A stretch of DNA of 50,929 bases from Fischerella muscicola PCC 7414 (GCF_000317205.1 NZ_AJLK01000057.1:1-50929); one strand, 5' to 3'. Shown: positions 25,871-36,138, counted from the stretch's first letter. The notes: generated by a model from the letters alone, not told the origin. Translations and numbers: made by a program.

Positions 25871-26932
25871 ATGTTGAATATAAGTAAAGCTAATACCGCA
25901 GGCAGAGGACTGGAAGTAGAAGGGAGACAAGGAAGAGAAGTATCTTGCTTGTCTTCATTATCCACTTCTTCCCTCTGGCAGCAAATCTGCCAAAATGCTT
26001 GTCTAGCGATACTTTTACCGCTTGTTTTATTCGGCTGTACGCCATTAAATTCAAACTCAAGGGCGGATGACAAGCCGCAAGTTGTGGCAACCAGCACAAT
26101 TATTGCTGATTTGGCTGAGGAGGTTGGAGGAGATGAAATTCAATTAACAGGAATTCTCCAACCGGGTACAGATCCCCATGTCTACGAACCTAGACCACAA
26201 GATAGTAGATTTTTAGAAGAAGCAGACTTGATTTTGTATAACGGCTATAACTTAGAACCTGGACTAATTAAGTTAATGAATGCTGCTGGAACAAAGGCGC
26301 GGAAGTTAGCGGTGGGGGAAGTAGTCAAACCATTACAGCTAGACAAAGGTAAGGGTGAAGTAGTACCAGATCCGCATGTTTGGGGTGATGTGAAAAATGC
26401 GATCGCAATGGTGAATGCAATTCGCGATGCTTTAATCGAGTTATCACCCGAAGACAAAGCGGAATTTACCCAGAATGCACAGCAACTAACTACAGAATTA
26501 CAACAATTAGATAGCTGGATTAGTCAGCAAATTCAAACGATCCCCCCAAATCAACGCAAATTAATAACCACCCATGATGCATTTCAATATTACGGACGTG
26601 CTTACCAAATTGCGATCGCAGGTACGCTGATAGGTATTAGCACCGAAGAACAGCCTAGTGCCCAAACTGTCAAGCAACTAGTAGAGTCAATCAAAAAAAT
26701 TGGTGTTCCAGCGATTTTTGCGGAAACGACAATCAACCCAAATTTAATTCAGACAGTAGCACAAGAAGCAGGAGTGAAGTTAGCACCACGTCAACTCTAT
26801 TCTGATTCCATAGGTGCTACTGGAAGTGAGGGTGATTCTTATATCAAAATGATGGTGGCAAATACACGGACTATTGTGGAAGCACTGGGAGGAAAGTATA
26901 CGCCGTTTTCTGCTGAGACACAGGAAAAATAG
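25871..26932 (+). CDS. Metal ABC transporter substrate-binding lipoprotein (Mn/Fe type)
   Basis: 353 residues of the cluster A-I (PsaA/MntC/ZnuA) family. Metal ligands are visible as His in DPHVYEPRPQD, His in DPHVWGD, Glu in IFAETTINP and Asp in YSDSIG. His-His-Glu-Asp is the Mn/Fe set; Zn-specific ZnuA proteins have a third His and a His-rich loop, which is missing here. A lipobox (LVLFGC, Cys56) marks a lipid anchor, but it follows an unusually long leader of 55 residues whose first half (AGRGLEVEGRQGREV) looks encoded by repeat-like DNA. The true start may therefore be a later non-ATG codon. Confidence 0.85.
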   Translation: MLNISKANTAGRGLEVEGRQGREVSCLSSLSTSSLWQQICQNACLAILLPLVLFGCTPLNSNSRADDKPQVVATSTIIADLAEEVGGDEIQLTGILQPGTDPHVYEPRPQDSRFLEEADLILYNGYNLEPGLIKLMNAAGTKARKLAVGEVVKPLQLDKGKGEVVPDPHVWGDVKNAIAMVNAIRDALIELSPEDKAEFTQNAQQLTTELQQLDSWISQQIQTIPPNQRKLITTHDAFQYYGRAYQIAIAGTLIGISTEEQPSAQTVKQLVESIKKIGVPAIFAETTINPNLIQTVAQEAGVKLAPRQLYSDSIGATGSEGDSYIKMMVANTRTIVEALGGKYTPFSAETQEK

Positions 26933-27371
26933 GCTTCAGGTGGAAGGTGGGGAGGTGGGGAGGTGGGGAGGTGGGGGTCCCCACTTTGTGGGGTTGGGGG
27001 GCAATGGGGAGATGGGGAGTTAATAATAAATTAACTACTAACCACTAACTACCAACCAATGTAGAGACATGCCATGGCACGTCTGGTACAACAACCAACA
27101 ACCAACAACCAACAATCAACCACTAGGATCATTTTCAAACAAGTTGTGGGTAAACTAGACCATACCAAGAGTAATCAAGCAAATCATCAAGACTAATTTT
27201 TTCCTTCGGCCTTGTGCGGGGCCCCCACAAATTCGCGATTCGGAGAGCGAATTTGTGGGGAACCCCTTCTGCCCCCTGCCTTCTGCCTTCTGCCCTCTGC
27301 CTTCTGCCCTCTGCCTTCTGCCTTCTGCCCTCTGCCTTCTGCCCTCTGCCTTCTGCCTTCTTGTAAATTGG
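26933..27371. repeat. Dense repeat region upstream of the DNA methyltransferase gene
   Basis: Contains AGGTGGGG octamers (26945-26978), a hairpin CCCCAC-TTT-GTGGGG with flanking sequence that recurs inverted near 32600-32650, an imperfect copy of the ACGTGCCATGGCACGT palindrome (27061-27089), CAACAAC heptamers, and finally a run of about 13 heptamers TGCCTTC/TGCCCTC (27267-27361). The run ends only 10 bp before the methyltransferase ATG. No gene of its own. Confidence 0.85.
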
Positions 27372-28676
27372 ATGGATAGCAAACAAAGACCTATAGGTGT
27401 AGATTTATTCGCAGGTGCTGGTGGGATGTCCCTTGGCTTTGAACAAGCTGGGTTTGATGTGCTTGCTGCTGTTGAGTTAGATCCGATTCATTGCGCTACA
27501 CACAAATATAATTTTCCGTTTTGGTCTACATTGTGTCAAAGTGTCGAATACGCTACAGGCGAAGAAATTAGAAAAATTTCAGCTATTGGTAGTCAAGAAA
27601 TAGATGTTGTGTTTGGTGGTTCTCCTTGCCAAGGTTTTTCAATGATTGGCAAACGTGCTTTTGAAGATCCGCGCAATGCACTTGTGTTTCATTACTTACG
27701 GTTAGTTTTAGAACTACAACCAAAATATTTTGTGTTTGAAAATGTACCTGGACTCACCGTTGGTAAACATCGCCAATTTCTCTTAGAAATTATTGAAAAG
27801 TTTAGAGAATCAGGTTATGAAGTCGAAACCAACTATCAGGTTCTCAATGCTGCCAATTACGGAGTACCCCAACATCGAGCCAGATTATTTCTTTTGGGAT
27901 GCCGTCAGGGATTGGATTTACCAGAATATCCTCAACCGCAAACACAACCAGCAAAATCTAAAAAATCAGTGGGCATTGTACTCAATCCTGATTTACCAAA
28001 CACGCCTACAGTTTGGGAAGCTATTGGCGATTTACCGGAAGTGAATTTTTATCCAGAATTGTTGAGTAGAGATTGGGTGATAGCGGAGTATGACAAACCT
28101 AGCAACTATAGCAAAAAGCTGCGTGGTTTAGATAGGAGTGCAGATGACTATTCCTATGAACGCTTATTTGATTCCAGAATTTTAACTTCCAGCATTCGTA
28201 CTAAACACAGCACAGAATCTATACTAAGATTTCAACAAACTGAACCAGGTGAAACTGAACCAATTAGCCGCTTTCATAAACTTGATAAACATGGTATTTG
28301 CAATACTCTTAGAGCTGGAACAGCCAGTAATCGGGGAGCTTTTACTTCTCCTCGGCCAATTCATCCTGAGAGTCCACGCTGTATTACTGTTCGGGAAGCG
28401 GCGCGGTTACACTCCTATCCAGACTGGTTTCGGTTCCATGTCACCAAATGGCACGGCTTTCGACAAGTAGGAAACTCAGTTCCTCCCTTACTTGCAAAAG
28501 CGATCGCAACTTCTATTATTCGCGTTTTGGGAGTAGTTCCAGTCAAACCACAAACAAAGATGCACTTGGGTGATGAAAGTTTATTGAAACTAAATATGTC
28601 TCAAGCAGCTCAATATTACGGTGTTTCTGCACATGTCATCGAGCCAAGAAGAAAACCAATCAAAGATAAGTTCTGA
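27372..28676 (+). CDS. DNA (cytosine-5) methyltransferase, solitary
   Basis: 434 residues from the ATG at 27372; the frame stays open upstream only because it runs through a heptamer repeat. Motif I is [18 protein letters not shown] (from residue 11), motif [11 protein letters not shown] with the catalytic Cys (86), motif VI FENVPGL, motif [15 protein letters not shown], then a target-recognition region of about 150 residues, and motifs IX-X with RQVGNSVPP. It methylates C5 of cytosine in a specific DNA site. No endonuclease gene is adjacent, so it is an orphan. With so many GCGATCGC sites nearby, a CGATCG-specific enzyme of the M.Ssp6803I/DmtC kind is a reasonable but unproven guess. Confidence 0.9.
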   Translation: MDSKQRPIGVDLFAGAGGMSLGFEQAGFDVLAAVELDPIHCATHKYNFPFWSTLCQSVEYATGEEIRKISAIGSQEIDVVFGGSPCQGFSMIGKRAFEDPRNALVFHYLRLVLELQPKYFVFENVPGLTVGKHRQFLLEIIEKFRESGYEVETNYQVLNAANYGVPQHRARLFLLGCRQGLDLPEYPQPQTQPAKSKKSVGIVLNPDLPNTPTVWEAIGDLPEVNFYPELLSRDWVIAEYDKPSNYSKKLRGLDRSADDYSYERLFDSRILTSSIRTKHSTESILRFQQTEPGETEPISRFHKLDKHGICNTLRAGTASNRGAFTSPRPIHPESPRCITVREAARLHSYPDWFRFHVTKWHGFRQVGNSVPPLLAKAIATSIIRVLGVVPVKPQTKMHLGDESLLKLNMSQAAQYYGVSAHVIEPRRKPIKDKF

Positions 28677-28898
28677 GACATTTTATAAGTGATTATGTGG
28701 AATGAAACAGCCCTGATCCCAAAGTCCCAGGTTGTAGCTCCTGGTGTGCGACTTCTAGTGCAAGAGTGTAATATCTCAGCTTTAAACATTTTTTGAATTG
28801 ATATTAATTATAAGAAGTTTTGATGTTTCAGCTGCAAAATAGTCTTTTGTTTTCCAAAAATTGTATATAAAAATTTTTATAAATCATAGATATATCAC

Positions 28899-29795
28899 AT
28901 GAAAATTTTACTAATAGAAGATAATCGATCTACTGCTTCAACACTTTCTAAATTACTTGTTGAGCATCATTATGTCGTAGATGTCACAAACGATGGTGAA
29001 ACTGGGCTGAAGTTAGCAAAAGCGTATAATTATAACCTGATTTTATTGGATGTGCTTCTTCCTGGATTGGATGGTATTAGCATTTGTCGCCAACTCCGCA
29101 GCGAAGGCTATGAAGTGCCAATTCTCATGCTAACTGCTCTAGACGACAGCATAAATCGAGTCATGGGTTTAGATGCTGGCGCAGATGATTATGTGATCAA
29201 ACCCTTTAATTTTTTAGAGTTAATTGCCAGAGTTCGGGCTTTACTACGACGGGGGAGGGCTATATTAGCTGAGCAACTTACCTGGGAAAACTTAAAGTTG
29301 GATCTGAAAAATAGGGAAGTTACCTACAACGAGAAACGCCTGCACCTCACCCCGAAAGAGTATGGTTTATTGGAACTTCTGCTAAGAAATCCTCAGCGGA
29401 TTTTAACTCGCACTGCCATATTAGACCTTGTCTGGCCTGTGGGCGAATTTCCAGGAGAAGAAGCTGTTACAACCCAAATTAAGGGTTTACGAAGAAAGTT
29501 AAAAGCTGCTGGGATGACCAAAGATTTGATTGAGACAGTTTATGGATTGGGCTATCGTCTGAAAGATGAAAGGGAGAGGGTGGGAAACGAAGACATAAGG
29601 AAATCAACAATTGAAAATTCAAAATTAAAAATACAAAAATTTAATCCGTTCCCCATCACCCCACCTTCTCAATCCCACACAGAAGCAGAAACAGAGGTTC
29701 TAGCTGTGGTTGCAAAGATGAGAGAAGAATTTAAAAACAATCTCAGGGAACAGATGGAATTGTTTGAGCAGGCGATCGCTCTCACACAGACATAG
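28899..29795 (+). CDS. OmpR-family response regulator with truncated Hpt extension
   Basis: 298 residues. The receiver domain has IEDN acidic residues, the phosphoacceptor Asp51 in LILLDVLLPG, Thr in MLTALDD and Lys in YVIKPF. A winged-helix DNA-binding domain follows at about 125-225 (LTPKEYGLLELLLRNPQRIL, YGLGYRLK). The last 30 residues (AKMREEFKNNLREQMELFEQ) are the start of an Hpt helix that is cut off at a TAG. Related cyanobacterial proteins continue through Hpt into another receiver. The receiver and DNA-binding parts look intact, so the product may still act as a regulator. Confidence 0.8.
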   Translation: MKILLIEDNRSTASTLSKLLVEHHYVVDVTNDGETGLKLAKAYNYNLILLDVLLPGLDGISICRQLRSEGYEVPILMLTALDDSINRVMGLDAGADDYVIKPFNFLELIARVRALLRRGRAILAEQLTWENLKLDLKNREVTYNEKRLHLTPKEYGLLELLLRNPQRILTRTAILDLVWPVGEFPGEEAVTTQIKGLRRKLKAAGMTKDLIETVYGLGYRLKDERERVGNEDIRKSTIENSKLKIQKFNPFPITPPSQSHTEAETEVLAVVAKMREEFKNNLREQMELFEQAIALTQT

Positions 29796-29953
29796 AAACT
29801 GTATCTGGGATGTTTGCTATGGGTGCAGATGATTATGTAAGTAAGCCAATTGACAAAACAGAACTAGTCTCCCGCGTGCTGAATCGATTGCAGTTGGCGC
29901 AAATGCGTCACAGACAGGCAAATTTTCCTGCAAAGGTTTCAAGTGATTTTTAG
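29786..29953 (+). pseudogene. Tail of a receiver domain (deletion remnant of the regulator gene)
   Basis: In the +1 frame relative to the regulator, codons from 29786 encode TDIETVSGMFAMGADDYVSK and continue PIDKTELVSRVLNRLQL, the last third of a receiver domain with its conserved Lys. It adjoins the truncated Hpt directly. The simplest reading is one deletion that removed the rest of the Hpt and most of a second receiver and put the parts out of frame. Confidence 0.7.
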
Positions 29954-30105
29954 AACCGAAATTTCCAAAGTCTGTTTAATTGAAGTATGTCTTGAAAAAT
30001 GGGTATAGGGTTGTAAGGGTGTGGGGGTGTAGGAGGAGTCAAATTTTCATTCCTTCGTTGTGGGATAATTGCGCCTGGGGGTAAAGTCTGCTGTAGCGTT
30101 CTATA

Positions 30106-31388
30106 GGCGACAACCTACCTAATGGTATCATTTATCAAATAGCACGGGAACTTGATGGCAGCTTCCGTTTCTACTATGTCAGTGCAGGCTGCGAACGCCT
30201 ATTTGGAGTCAAGCCAGAAGACGTCAAACAGAACACTAGTATTCTGTTTGACTTGGTAAGTGAAAGCCCTCAATGAATCAATTTGTAACCTGTCAATTTT
30301 TGACGTTCAGATTCGTAGACGCACTACTTCGGGTGAAATCCGGTGGTCGCATTTGCGTTCAGCACCCCGTCGCCTGGAAGATGATCGCATAATCTGGGAT
30401 GAAGTTGAAGTGGATATTACTGACCTGAAGCAAGCAGAAGAGGCCCTGAGAAACAGCGAAGAACGCTGGCAGTTAGCTCTCAAAGGTAATTAATGATGGC
30501 ATTTGGGATCATGACCTGAAAACCAATCAACACTTCCTTTCTCCCAGGTGTAGGGAGATGTTGGGGTATCTTGATCATGAATTGAATGATTTTGGTGAAT
30601 GGGTTAAGCGTATACACCCCGATGATCTCGAGGCAATGATGAGTGCTTTCCAAGCTCATTTGCATCACCAAACCCAGCACTACGTTGCCGAATACCGAAT
30701 GCAGTGCAAGGATGGCAGCTACAAATGGATTCTATCCCGGGGACAAGCAGTTTGGGATGAAGCAGGAAACCCAACGCGAATGGTTAGCTCGATCACCGAC
30801 ATTGATGATCGCAAGCGCACAGAAGCAGAACTCAGACAACAGAAAGAAATTCTGCAAACCATATTCGATCGCATTCCCGTAATGGTGGCTTTATTTGATC
30901 GCAACAACCAAATTCAATTGGTTAACCGAGAACTGGAAAGGGTTCTTGGTTGGTCAGAAGCGGAATTCAAAGAAAAAGGGAGCAACATACTAGCTGAGTG
31001 TTACCCAAACTTGGAGGATCTTCAGACAGTGTTGGAGCAAATCCAAGCAGCTACGGGAAAATGGCAGGACTTTAAAACTCGAATTGCTGATGGACGAGTG
31101 ATAGATACTTCCTGGGCAGATGTGCGGCTATCTGATGGAAGTAAAATTGGCATTGGGCAAGACATTAGCGATCGCAAACGAGCAGAGGAAAAACTTAGAC
31201 GACTCAGTGCAGCTTTAGAAATTCGCGTTCAAAAGCGGTTTTTAACTATAAAATCGAGCTTGACCGAGCCACATAAGTTTTTAGAATTAGGTGCAGTGGG
31301 AGCGATCGCTAAACCATTTGATCCTCTTACCTTAGTTACCAAAATTACAAAAATTCTGGGTTGGAATATAGAGGATTTAAAGCTATAG
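30106..31388 (+). pseudogene. Degenerate multi-PAS sensor kinase fused to a receiver tail
   Basis: Three frames carry successive parts of one protein. 30106-30276 encodes a PAS start (IIYQIARELDGSFRFYYVSA). 30260-30493 encodes the PAS/PAC end (GEIRWSHLRSAPRRLED). After a one-base insertion at about 30491, the frame continues from 30492 with GIWDHDLKTNQHFL, a second PAS/PAC and a third PAS up to DISDRKRAEEKLRRLSAALE. No HisKA or HATPase domain follows; the end (LGAVGAIAKPFDPLTLVTKI) is a receiver tail. The kinase core has been deleted, so sensing could not be passed on by this protein. Confidence 0.75.
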
Positions 31389-31527
31389 CGGTGGAGATAG
31401 GTAATGAGTAATGGGTAATTGGTAATTGGTAATTGGTGAGACTACTTGCCGTCTTGGCTTGGTGCCAGATGGCAAAGTAGCGAACCCGAAGGGTAATTGT
31501 TTTATAACTGTTAAGGATGTCACAACA

Positions 31528-32100
31528 ATGTATACTCAAGCTCAATTTTTAAATCTTAGCGTTGATGAATATTTTAAACTTGAACTCGAGAGCTTTACTC
31601 GTCATGAATATATTGCAGGACAAGTCTACCCAATCTTAGGAGAAACCCAAGTAGAAAAAATGATTACCGAAAATATATTTACTAGATTACGTACACATTT
31701 ATATGGTACAAATTTTCGGACTTTTTCATCAAATATGAAAGTAAAACTGGAACCATTAGATATTTTTTATTACCCAGAAATATTTGTAACTTCTAATTAC
31801 CAAGACATAGGTAAACCTTTTAAAACTCATCCTTGTTTGATAGTGGAAGTTATTTCGTCCATAACGGAACGCATAGACCGCAATGAGAAACTATTTAATT
31901 ATCAGCAAATAGACAGTTTACAAGAGTATATATTAGTATCTCAATCCCATATTCAAGTTGATATTTATCGTAAAGATAATCAAAATAATTGGTTTTTAGA
32001 GGTTTTTAAATCTCCTCTAGATTCGATTGAATTTTCATCTGTAGATTTAACAATACTGATATCAGAAATTTACGAGGATATAGAATTAAATCCAAATTAA
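31528..32100 (+). CDS. Uma2 family protein (DUF820, PD-(D/E)XK nuclease fold)
   Basis: 190 residues from the ATG at 31528; the upstream in-frame extension is repeat-like and was not used. Family features are RHEYIAGQVYPI, FYYPEIFVT in place of the usual YYPD, CLIVEVIS and DSLQEYILVSQ. The conserved Asp of the PD motif is Glu here, which may alter or reduce nuclease activity. The family is greatly expanded in cyanobacteria and its role is unknown, though mobile-element or repair roles have been proposed. It overlaps the convergent DUF3288 gene by 4 bp. Confidence 0.78.
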   Translation: MYTQAQFLNLSVDEYFKLELESFTRHEYIAGQVYPILGETQVEKMITENIFTRLRTHLYGTNFRTFSSNMKVKLEPLDIFYYPEIFVTSNYQDIGKPFKTHPCLIVEVISSITERIDRNEKLFNYQQIDSLQEYILVSQSHIQVDIYRKDNQNNWFLEVFKSPLDSIEFSSVDLTILISEIYEDIELNPN

Positions 32101-32378
32101 TTCCAATCTTGTTCATCTTTCTTAGAGCGACTTTTGTAAATGCCACCAACGGCATGAATAGCACGAGTTTTCTCAAATAACTCTGCTTCTGTTAAACCCC
32201 ACTTTTGTAGTACTTTATCTAAGTCGCTTTGAATGTCTCTAGCACCAGGAAAGCCGTGATAACGAATTCGCAGCCTAGCTAATTCAGCCAAGTTATACTC
32301 TGTCGCCTCACCAGCGAGTAAACTATCCACAATCGAGCGATCGCGATTATATAAAGGATGTTGTTGATCTTTGTTCAT
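32097..32378 (-). CDS. DUF3288 family protein
   Basis: 93 residues, soluble and charged: DQQHPLYNRDRSIVDSLLAG at the start, then YNLAELARLRIRYHGFPGAR and a C-terminus ending in DEQDWN. This family is confined to cyanobacteria and is strongly conserved, but no function is known to me. It is convergent with the Uma2 gene. Its start is immediately preceded by STRR heptamers, so its promoter lies in or beyond the repeat region. Confidence 0.82.
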   Translation of the reverse strand: MNKDQQHPLYNRDRSIVDSLLAGEATEYNLAELARLRIRYHGFPGARDIQSDLDKVLQKWGLTEAELFEKTRAIHAVGGIYKSRSKKDEQDWN

Positions 32379-32823
32379 AAATAGTTGTTGGTGGTTGGTT
32401 GTTGATTGTTGGTTGTTGGTGGTGAGTCAGCGCGCCCCAAGGGGGGTCCTCCCCCATGAGCGACTGACGAACCCGAAGGGTTGGTTGTTGGTTGTTGATT
32501 GTTAGTGGTTAGTAGTTAGTGGTTATTCCCCACTCCTCACACCCCACCCTTACCTTAAGCCGCGCAAAGCGCGTCTACACACCCCTCACACCCCCCATCT
32601 CTCCATTGCCCCCCGACCCCACAAAGTGGGGACCCCTAGCCCCCCACCTCCCCACTGCCCCACCCCCAAAAGACGGCTACCCTACCTAAAATCTTACGGC
32701 TCTCCCCACTGCCGTTAAACTTTAAATAAAGATACATTGTCTTTAAGAAAAGTAGACAAAAGTTCAGGTGAGGGTGAAAGTGATTTTACCCAAAGCCCAA
32801 GCAGCAAGGGAGCAAAACCCGTT
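32379..32823. repeat. Repeat-rich region upstream of clpC
   Basis: Contains TTGGTTG-type heptamers on both sides of a hairpin-forming block (32430-32480, CCCCAAGGGGGG and AACCCGAAGGGTT), the CTTACCTTAAGCC block, and an inverted copy (about 32600-32650) of the GTCCCCACTTTGTGGGG element seen near 26985. The last 100 bp before clpC are not repetitive and must hold its promoter; TTAAAC and TAAATAAAG stretches occur but no confident -35/-10 pair. Confidence 0.75.
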
Positions 32824-35286
32824 ATGTTTGAACATTTCACTTCCGAAGCTATTAAAGTAGTTATGCTCGCTCAGGAGGAGGCCAGAAGACTTGGTCACAA
32901 CTTCGTTGGAACTGAACAAATTCTCCTGGGTTTGCTGGGAGAAGGAAATGGGGTTGCTGCCAAAGTGCTGACCGAATTGGGCGTTACTCTCAAAGATGCA
33001 CGTCGCGAAGTCGAAAGAATTATTGGTCGGGGTTCTGGCTACCTACCACCAGAAATTCCTTTTACCCCGAAGGTAAAAACCTTATTCGAGCAAGCGTTCA
33101 AAGAAGCTCGTAGTTTAGGACACAACTATATTGGTACTGAACACTTACTCTTAGGATTGACTGAGGCTGGGGAAGGAGTCGCAGCTAAAGTCCTACAAAA
33201 TTTGGGGGTTGACCTCAAAAATATCCGCACTACAGTTATTCGCCTGTTGGGTGAAGTTACACCGACGACTGTAGGTGGAAGTGGTAGTAGCAGTGCTAGA
33301 AGAACCCAAACGTTGACTTTAGAAGAGTTTGGTAGAAATCTCACCAAACTAGCACAAGAAGGTAAACTCGACCCTGTAGTTGGTCGTGAGAAAGAAATTG
33401 AACGTGCTATCCAAATTCTTGGTCGTCGTACGAAAAACAACCCTGTATTGATTGGTGAACCCGGAGTTGGTAAAACTGCGATCGCTGAAGGTTTAGCACA
33501 ACGCATTCACAACCAAGACGTCCCCGATATTTTGCAAGACAAGCAAGTCATCAGTCTTGATATGGGGTTATTGGTAGCTGGTACTCGTTTTCGTGGCGAT
33601 TTTGAAGAACGCCTTAAGAAAATCATGGATGAAATCCGCTCAGAGCGTAATATCATCCTGGTAATCGATGAGATTCACACCCTTGTTGGTGCTGGTGGTG
33701 TAGAAGGTGGTATGGATGCTGCCAATATCCTTAAGCCGGCATTAGCAAAGGGTGAACTCCAGTGCATTGGTGCAACTACCCTTGATGAGTATCGTCAGCA
33801 TATCGAACGTGATGCTGCACTAGAGCGTCGTTTCCAACCGATTATGGTTGGTGAACCCTCGGTAGAAGATACAATTGTGATTCTCCAAGGTTTGCGCTCA
33901 GTTTACGAGCAACACCACCGAGTGCAAATTACTGACCAAGCATTGGTTGCAGCCGCTAATTTATCTGACCGCTATATTAGCGATCGCTTCTTGCCAGATA
34001 AAGCAATCGACTTGATTGATGAAGCTGGTAGCCGTGTGCGTCTACGGAGTTCGATGGTTGCTGCCAATCGCGAAATTAAGCGGGAATTGGCTACTGTAAC
34101 TAAAACTAAAGATGAAGCCGTCAGAGCGCAAGACTTTGACAAAGCTGGTGAATTGCGCGATCGCGAGTTGGAACTGGAAGCTCAACTAGCAGACACAACA
34201 CAAAGCGACAAATTTGTCAATACCCTCGTTGTGAACGAAGAAGATATTGCTCAAATCGTCGCTGCGTGGACTGGTGTACCAGTCAACAAGTTGACTGAAT
34301 CTGAGTCTGAGATGTTGCTGCACTTAGAAGATACCTTGCATCAGCGCCTCATCGGTCAAGAGCAAGCAGTCACGGCTGTATCTCGTGCGATTCGCCGTGC
34401 GCGTGTCGGCTTGAAGAATCCTAATCGACCGATCGCTAGCTTTGTCTTCTCTGGCCCTACCGGGGTTGGTAAGACTGAATTAGCCAAGTCCTTGGCAGCT
34501 TACTTCTTCGGTTCCGAAGAAGCGATGATTCGGCTGGATATGTCAGAGTTTATGGAACGCCACACCGTTTCCAAGCTGATTGGTTCGCCTCCTGGTTACG
34601 TAGGCTACGACGAAGGCGGACAATTGACCGAAGCAGTCCGGCGCAGACCATACACAGTGTTGCTATTCGACGAAATCGAGAAAGCACACCCCGATGTCTT
34701 CAACATGCTGCTGCAAATCTTGGATGACGGTCATCTCACCGATGCCAAAGGTCGGAAAGTCGACTTCAAGAATACTCTGATTATCTTGACTTCTAACATC
34801 GGTTCACGAGTCATCGAAAAAGGTGGTGGCGGTTTAGGCTTCCAGTTCAGCGAAGACGAAGCCGAAGCAAGTTACAACCGCATTCGTAACTTGGTAAACG
34901 AGGAAATGAAGAACTACTTCCGTCCAGAATTCCTCAACCGTCTTGATGAAATTATCGTCTTCACCCAACTCAAGAAAGAGGAAGTCAAGCAAATCGCTGA
35001 GATTATGCTCAAAGAAGTTGCTAGTCGCTTAACTGAAAAAGGTATCACACTCGAGGTGAGCGATCGCTTTAAAGAGCGTGTACTTCAAGAAGGCTACAAC
35101 CCCAGCTACGGTGCTAGACCTTTACGTCGCGCCATTATGCGCCTCTTAGAAGATTCTCTCGCAGAAGCATTGTTGTCTGGTCAAATTGCTGAAGGCGATA
35201 CAGCCGTTGTTGATGTTGACGATGACGGTCAAGTGAGAGTCAAAAAATCAGAAACCAGAGAGTTAATGTTAGCGAATGTGGGCTAA
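32824..35286 (+). CDS. clpC: ATP-dependent Clp protease ATP-binding subunit ClpC
   Basis: 820 residues, the normal length. Two Clp_N repeats (from [14 protein letters not shown]) are followed by AAA domain 1 ([19 protein letters not shown]), the UVR segment in the middle region ([20 protein letters not shown]), and AAA domain 2 ([27 protein letters not shown]). LGF in GGLGFQFS is in the place of the ClpP-docking loop. ClpC unfolds proteins and feeds them to ClpP in the cytoplasm. I chose the ATG at 32824 because homology starts there; a TTG 87 bp upstream would only add a repeat-like leader. It is followed by a terminator. Confidence 0.97.
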   Translation: MFEHFTSEAIKVVMLAQEEARRLGHNFVGTEQILLGLLGEGNGVAAKVLTELGVTLKDARREVERIIGRGSGYLPPEIPFTPKVKTLFEQAFKEARSLGHNYIGTEHLLLGLTEAGEGVAAKVLQNLGVDLKNIRTTVIRLLGEVTPTTVGGSGSSSARRTQTLTLEEFGRNLTKLAQEGKLDPVVGREKEIERAIQILGRRTKNNPVLIGEPGVGKTAIAEGLAQRIHNQDVPDILQDKQVISLDMGLLVAGTRFRGDFEERLKKIMDEIRSERNIILVIDEIHTLVGAGGVEGGMDAANILKPALAKGELQCIGATTLDEYRQHIERDAALERRFQPIMVGEPSVEDTIVILQGLRSVYEQHHRVQITDQALVAAANLSDRYISDRFLPDKAIDLIDEAGSRVRLRSSMVAANREIKRELATVTKTKDEAVRAQDFDKAGELRDRELELEAQLADTTQSDKFVNTLVVNEEDIAQIVAAWTGVPVNKLTESESEMLLHLEDTLHQRLIGQEQAVTAVSRAIRRARVGLKNPNRPIASFVFSGPTGVGKTELAKSLAAYFFGSEEAMIRLDMSEFMERHTVSKLIGSPPGYVGYDEGGQLTEAVRRRPYTVLLFDEIEKAHPDVFNMLLQILDDGHLTDAKGRKVDFKNTLIILTSNIGSRVIEKGGGGLGFQFSEDEAEASYNRIRNLVNEEMKNYFRPEFLNRLDEIIVFTQLKKEEVKQIAEIMLKEVASRLTEKGITLEVSDRFKERVLQEGYNPSYGARPLRRAIMRLLEDSLAEALLSGQIAEGDTAVVDVDDDGQVRVKKSETRELMLANVG

Positions 35287-35402
35287 TATTTATACATTCA
35301 CGTTGTTGCGCTAACATTGTTGAAAAAGACGGTCACTCCTATGTAGCCTAAAGGAGCGACGTAGCTAAGCCTCTGGCAACATTGGGTGAAATGGTGATTT
35401 TT

Positions 35403-35436
35403 AAAACCCCTGGTCATGATATCGGGGGTTTTTTAT
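35403..35436 (+). terminator. Rho-independent terminator of clpC
   Basis: Stem AAAACCCC / GGGGTTTT with a loop of about 14 nt, then a T-rich tail (TTATATTATT). Confidence 0.8.
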
Positions 35437-35510
35437 ATTATTCTTTTGTATGTGGGTATTGCCCACTCACCCACAAAAGACTATAATTTGCTGAGGTATA
35501 CATTTGTACT

Positions 35511-35801
35511 ATGATTGAAAATCAAAATTTCCATTTAATTAAAGAGACTGCCAGTACCGATGATCGAGGAAGATTAACTCTGGGCGCTGTTGCCAAAACA
35601 AAGAGTTACCGAGTTTTAATGAATGATGTAGGGCAAATTCTGCTAGATCCAGTTGTTAACATTCCAGAAAGAGAACTTTGGATATGGCAAAACTCTGTTG
35701 CTCGTAATTCCCTAGAACTTGGTATCAAACAAGCAACCTCTGGCGAACTTCATGATTTGGGTTCATTTGCTCAGTATGCAGATTTAGAGATTGAAGAATA
35801 G
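35511..35801 (+). CDS. Antitoxin of a type II toxin-antitoxin pair (AbrB-like)
   Basis: 96 residues. The N-terminal part (STDDRGRLTLGAVAKTKSYR, then VLMNDVGQILLDPVVNIP) resembles a swapped-hairpin AbrB/MazE DNA-binding domain; the C-terminal part is acidic (ADLEIEE) as expected for toxin neutralisation. It ends 7 bp before a RelE/ParE-like toxin gene, the normal antitoxin-first order. It likely represses its own promoter. The naming of the fold is by pattern only. Confidence 0.72.
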   Translation: MIENQNFHLIKETASTDDRGRLTLGAVAKTKSYRVLMNDVGQILLDPVVNIPERELWIWQNSVARNSLELGIKQATSGELHDLGSFAQYADLEIEE

Positions 35802-35808
35802 GTGCTAG

Positions 35809-36099
35809 GTGAATTTCCGCTTAGTATTTACGAATGAGGCAAAAGAAGCTTTAGCTAAGTTGCAAGAAACAGACTCTAAGAAGTACCAAAAAGTTTTGAA
35901 AACGCTGGGTTTGATGGAAACAAACCTAAGACATCCTAGTTTAAATACTCATAAATATGAATCACTGTCAGGCCCTAATGGTGAAGAAATTTTTGAAGCT
36001 TATGTAGAGAATAAAACACCTGGGGCTTTCCGAGTGTTTTGGTATTACGGGCGCGAACAAGGAGTTATGACTATTCTTGCAATTACGCCTCATCCTTAA
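35809..36099 (+). CDS. RelE/ParE-family toxin
   Basis: 96 residues with a GTG start, 7 bp after the antitoxin stop. RLVFTNEAKEALAKLQETDS is the usual first strand and helices of RelE-fold toxins; the C-terminal strands contain FRVFWYYGREQGVMTILAIT and end in TPHP. The conserved Arg in FRVFWYYG is kept. Such toxins cleave mRNA on the ribosome (RelE) or poison gyrase (ParE); which applies cannot be judged here. Co-transcribed with the gene before it. Confidence 0.75.
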   Translation: MNFRLVFTNEAKEALAKLQETDSKKYQKVLKTLGLMETNLRHPSLNTHKYESLSGPNGEEIFEAYVENKTPGAFRVFWYYGREQGVMTILAITPHP

Positions 36100-36138
36100 G
36101 TGAAGTGATGCGATCGCCTCTAGCCGAAGGCTTATATT

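Noticed and set aside
27255-27371. N-terminal extension of the methyltransferase (Pro/Leu/Cys-rich)
   Set aside because: It is the translation of TGCCTTC heptamers; motif I of the enzyme begins just after the ATG at 27372.
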